Part shown: positions 4,431 through 5,111 of the stretch, one piece after another | Numbering within the stretch: position 1 is the stretch's first letter | Layout of the letters: each line of letters opens with the position of its first letter | Assembly (NCBI GenBank): GCA_012329085.1 | Contig: JAAXQB010000008.1 | Coordinates: 1 to 5,111 of the forward strand | From: Methanosarcinales archaeon | GTDB taxonomy: Archaea > Halobacteriota > Methanosarcinia > Methanosarcinales > Methanosarcinaceae | Direction of reading: 5' to 3' | DNA length: 5,111 bases | Program-made: the position numbers and the translations under genes | The notes under the pieces: generated by a model | Databases searched by the model: none | What the model saw: only the letters and a program-made list of their open reading frames with translations | Told to the model about the DNA's origin: nothing

Positions 4431-5111
4431 ATGAGCGATAGAAAGAATAAACTTGTTATTGGTGTAGATGGTGGAGGCACAAAGACTGCCGCTATTTTAG
4501 CTGACTTAAATGGAAAAGTTATCGCTCAAGGATATACTGCTGGATCCAATATCGACAAACTTGGATTTGAAAAATCAATGGACAATATCTTAAAAGCGAT
4601 AAAAATAGCATTGGGCGGGAATTTAGATTTAAATTCTCAAGAAGTTGGTTTTATCTATATTGCATTAGCGGGAGGAACTCAAAGAAACATAAAGCGGAGA
4701 CAAGAAGTTGAACAATATATTAGCAAAAAATTAAACTTTTCTTTAATTTTAGTAGAGAGTGATGATGTAGCAGCTTTTTGTTCGGGGACAGATAAAAAAG
4801 AGGGGATTGTTTTGATTGCTGGTACGGGTTCCATTGCTGTTGGCTGGAAAGATTCAAAAAAGGTTATAGTCGGTGGTTGGGGACATCTTTGGTCAGACAA
4901 AGGAAGTGCTTTTTGGATTGGTAAAAAAGTGCTTCAAAAAGTCTCTCATTCTATTGATTCCAATATTCCTTCTTTGCTTAAAGATGAGGTTTTTGCAAAA
5001 CTGAAAATCAAAGAAAATGGAGATTTAATGAATAGAATATATCAGCCAGATGCGATTCATTTGATTGCTTCTTTATCTTCTGTAACAGATTTAATAGCTG
5101 TAGATAAAAAA
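4431..5111 (+). CDS. BadF/BadG/BcrA-type ATPase, N-acetylglucosamine kinase-like, 3' truncated by the window
   Basis: The first 227 codons of an actin-like (ASKHA) kinase; the gene runs off the window edge in frame. The phosphate-1 loop is G-V-D-G-G-G-T-K-T at 11-19. E-S-D-D-V-A-A-F is at 109-116, with an Asp in the sugar and catalytic region. Phosphate-2 is I-A-G-T-G-S-I-A-V-G (129-138). G-G-W-G-H-L-W-S-D-K-G-S-A-F-W-I-G (148-164) matches the family's 'GGWGxxLGDEGSGxWIG', with Lys157 in place of Glu and Trp154 in place of Leu. These features place it with eukaryotic NAGK-like and BadF-type proteins, which phosphorylate amino sugars, or in BadF/BcrA proper act as activators of CoA-ester reductases. 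Without cysteine motifs or partner subunits in view, a sugar or amino-sugar kinase is the better guess. The ATG lies 62 bases after the proS stop, behind the hairpin, with no Shine-Dalgarno. The C-terminal adenosine-binding part is not visible. Confidence 0.88.
   Translation, partial: MSDRKNKLVIGVDGGGTKTAAILADLNGKVIAQGYTAGSNIDKLGFEKSMDNILKAIKIALGGNLDLNSQEVGFIYIALAGGTQRNIKRRQEVEQYISKKLNFSLILVESDDVAAFCSGTDKKEGIVLIAGTGSIAVGWKDSKKVIVGGWGHLWSDKGSAFWIGKKVLQKVSHSIDSNIPSLLKDEVFAKLKIKENGDLMNRIYQPDAIHLIASLSSVTDLIAVDKK

Noticed and set aside
4679..4900. Minus-strand ORF within the kinase gene
   Set aside because: Antisense to the conserved phosphate-2 region of the kinase; no independent support.
1..5111. 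CRISPR array, tRNA or rRNA gene
   Set aside because: No regularly spaced direct repeats were seen, nor any cloverleaf with T-loop or rRNA-like conserved GC-rich stretch, on either strand.

Overview
The window is AT-rich and densely packed, with every gene on the + strand. The start codons seen are ATG with no recognisable Shine-Dalgarno sequence upstream. Gaps between genes are short (1 to about 62 bases), so most of the window may be one co-directional transcription unit. A prolyl-tRNA synthetase without the editing insertion, a lysine/asparagine-rich proteome and the hypothetical proteins seen here suggest a Candidate Phyla Radiation (Patescibacteria, Parcubacteria-like) genome. That assignment is inference. 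UGA appears to act as a stop (end of proS), which argues against the code-25 lineages Gracilibacteria and Absconditabacteria.

Layout. Bases 1-160 are the last 52 codons of NAD-dependent DNA ligase (BRCT domain). Bases 162-1404 look like one gene of unknown function broken by two changes of reading frame, both in the -1 direction and both near A-runs. Its middle part (326-1174) is open and carries a possible PD-(D/E)XK nuclease-like core. The last 85 or so codons are a coiled coil with no start codon of their own, and the second frame change coincides with an A AAA AAG heptamer in the correct phase for -1 slippage. Bases 1430-2116 encode an unrecognised acidic protein that appears to be an internal duplication. 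Bases 2136-3071 encode a BASS-type (bile acid:sodium symporter fold) membrane transporter. Bases 3106-4368 encode prolyl-tRNA synthetase. A 14-bp imperfect hairpin follows in the gap, and the window ends inside a BadF/BadG-type sugar or amino-sugar kinase (4431 to the edge).

How they work together. Only ligA (replication and repair) and proS (translation) have firm roles. No shared pathway is evident; the order looks like a compact housekeeping neighbourhood with accessory genes inserted between ligA and proS. The points most worth following are the double frame change with its slippery heptamer, the leader or terminator hairpin with its alternative pairings, and the altered motif 2 of the synthetase. 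I did not find a convincing new multi-gene system.
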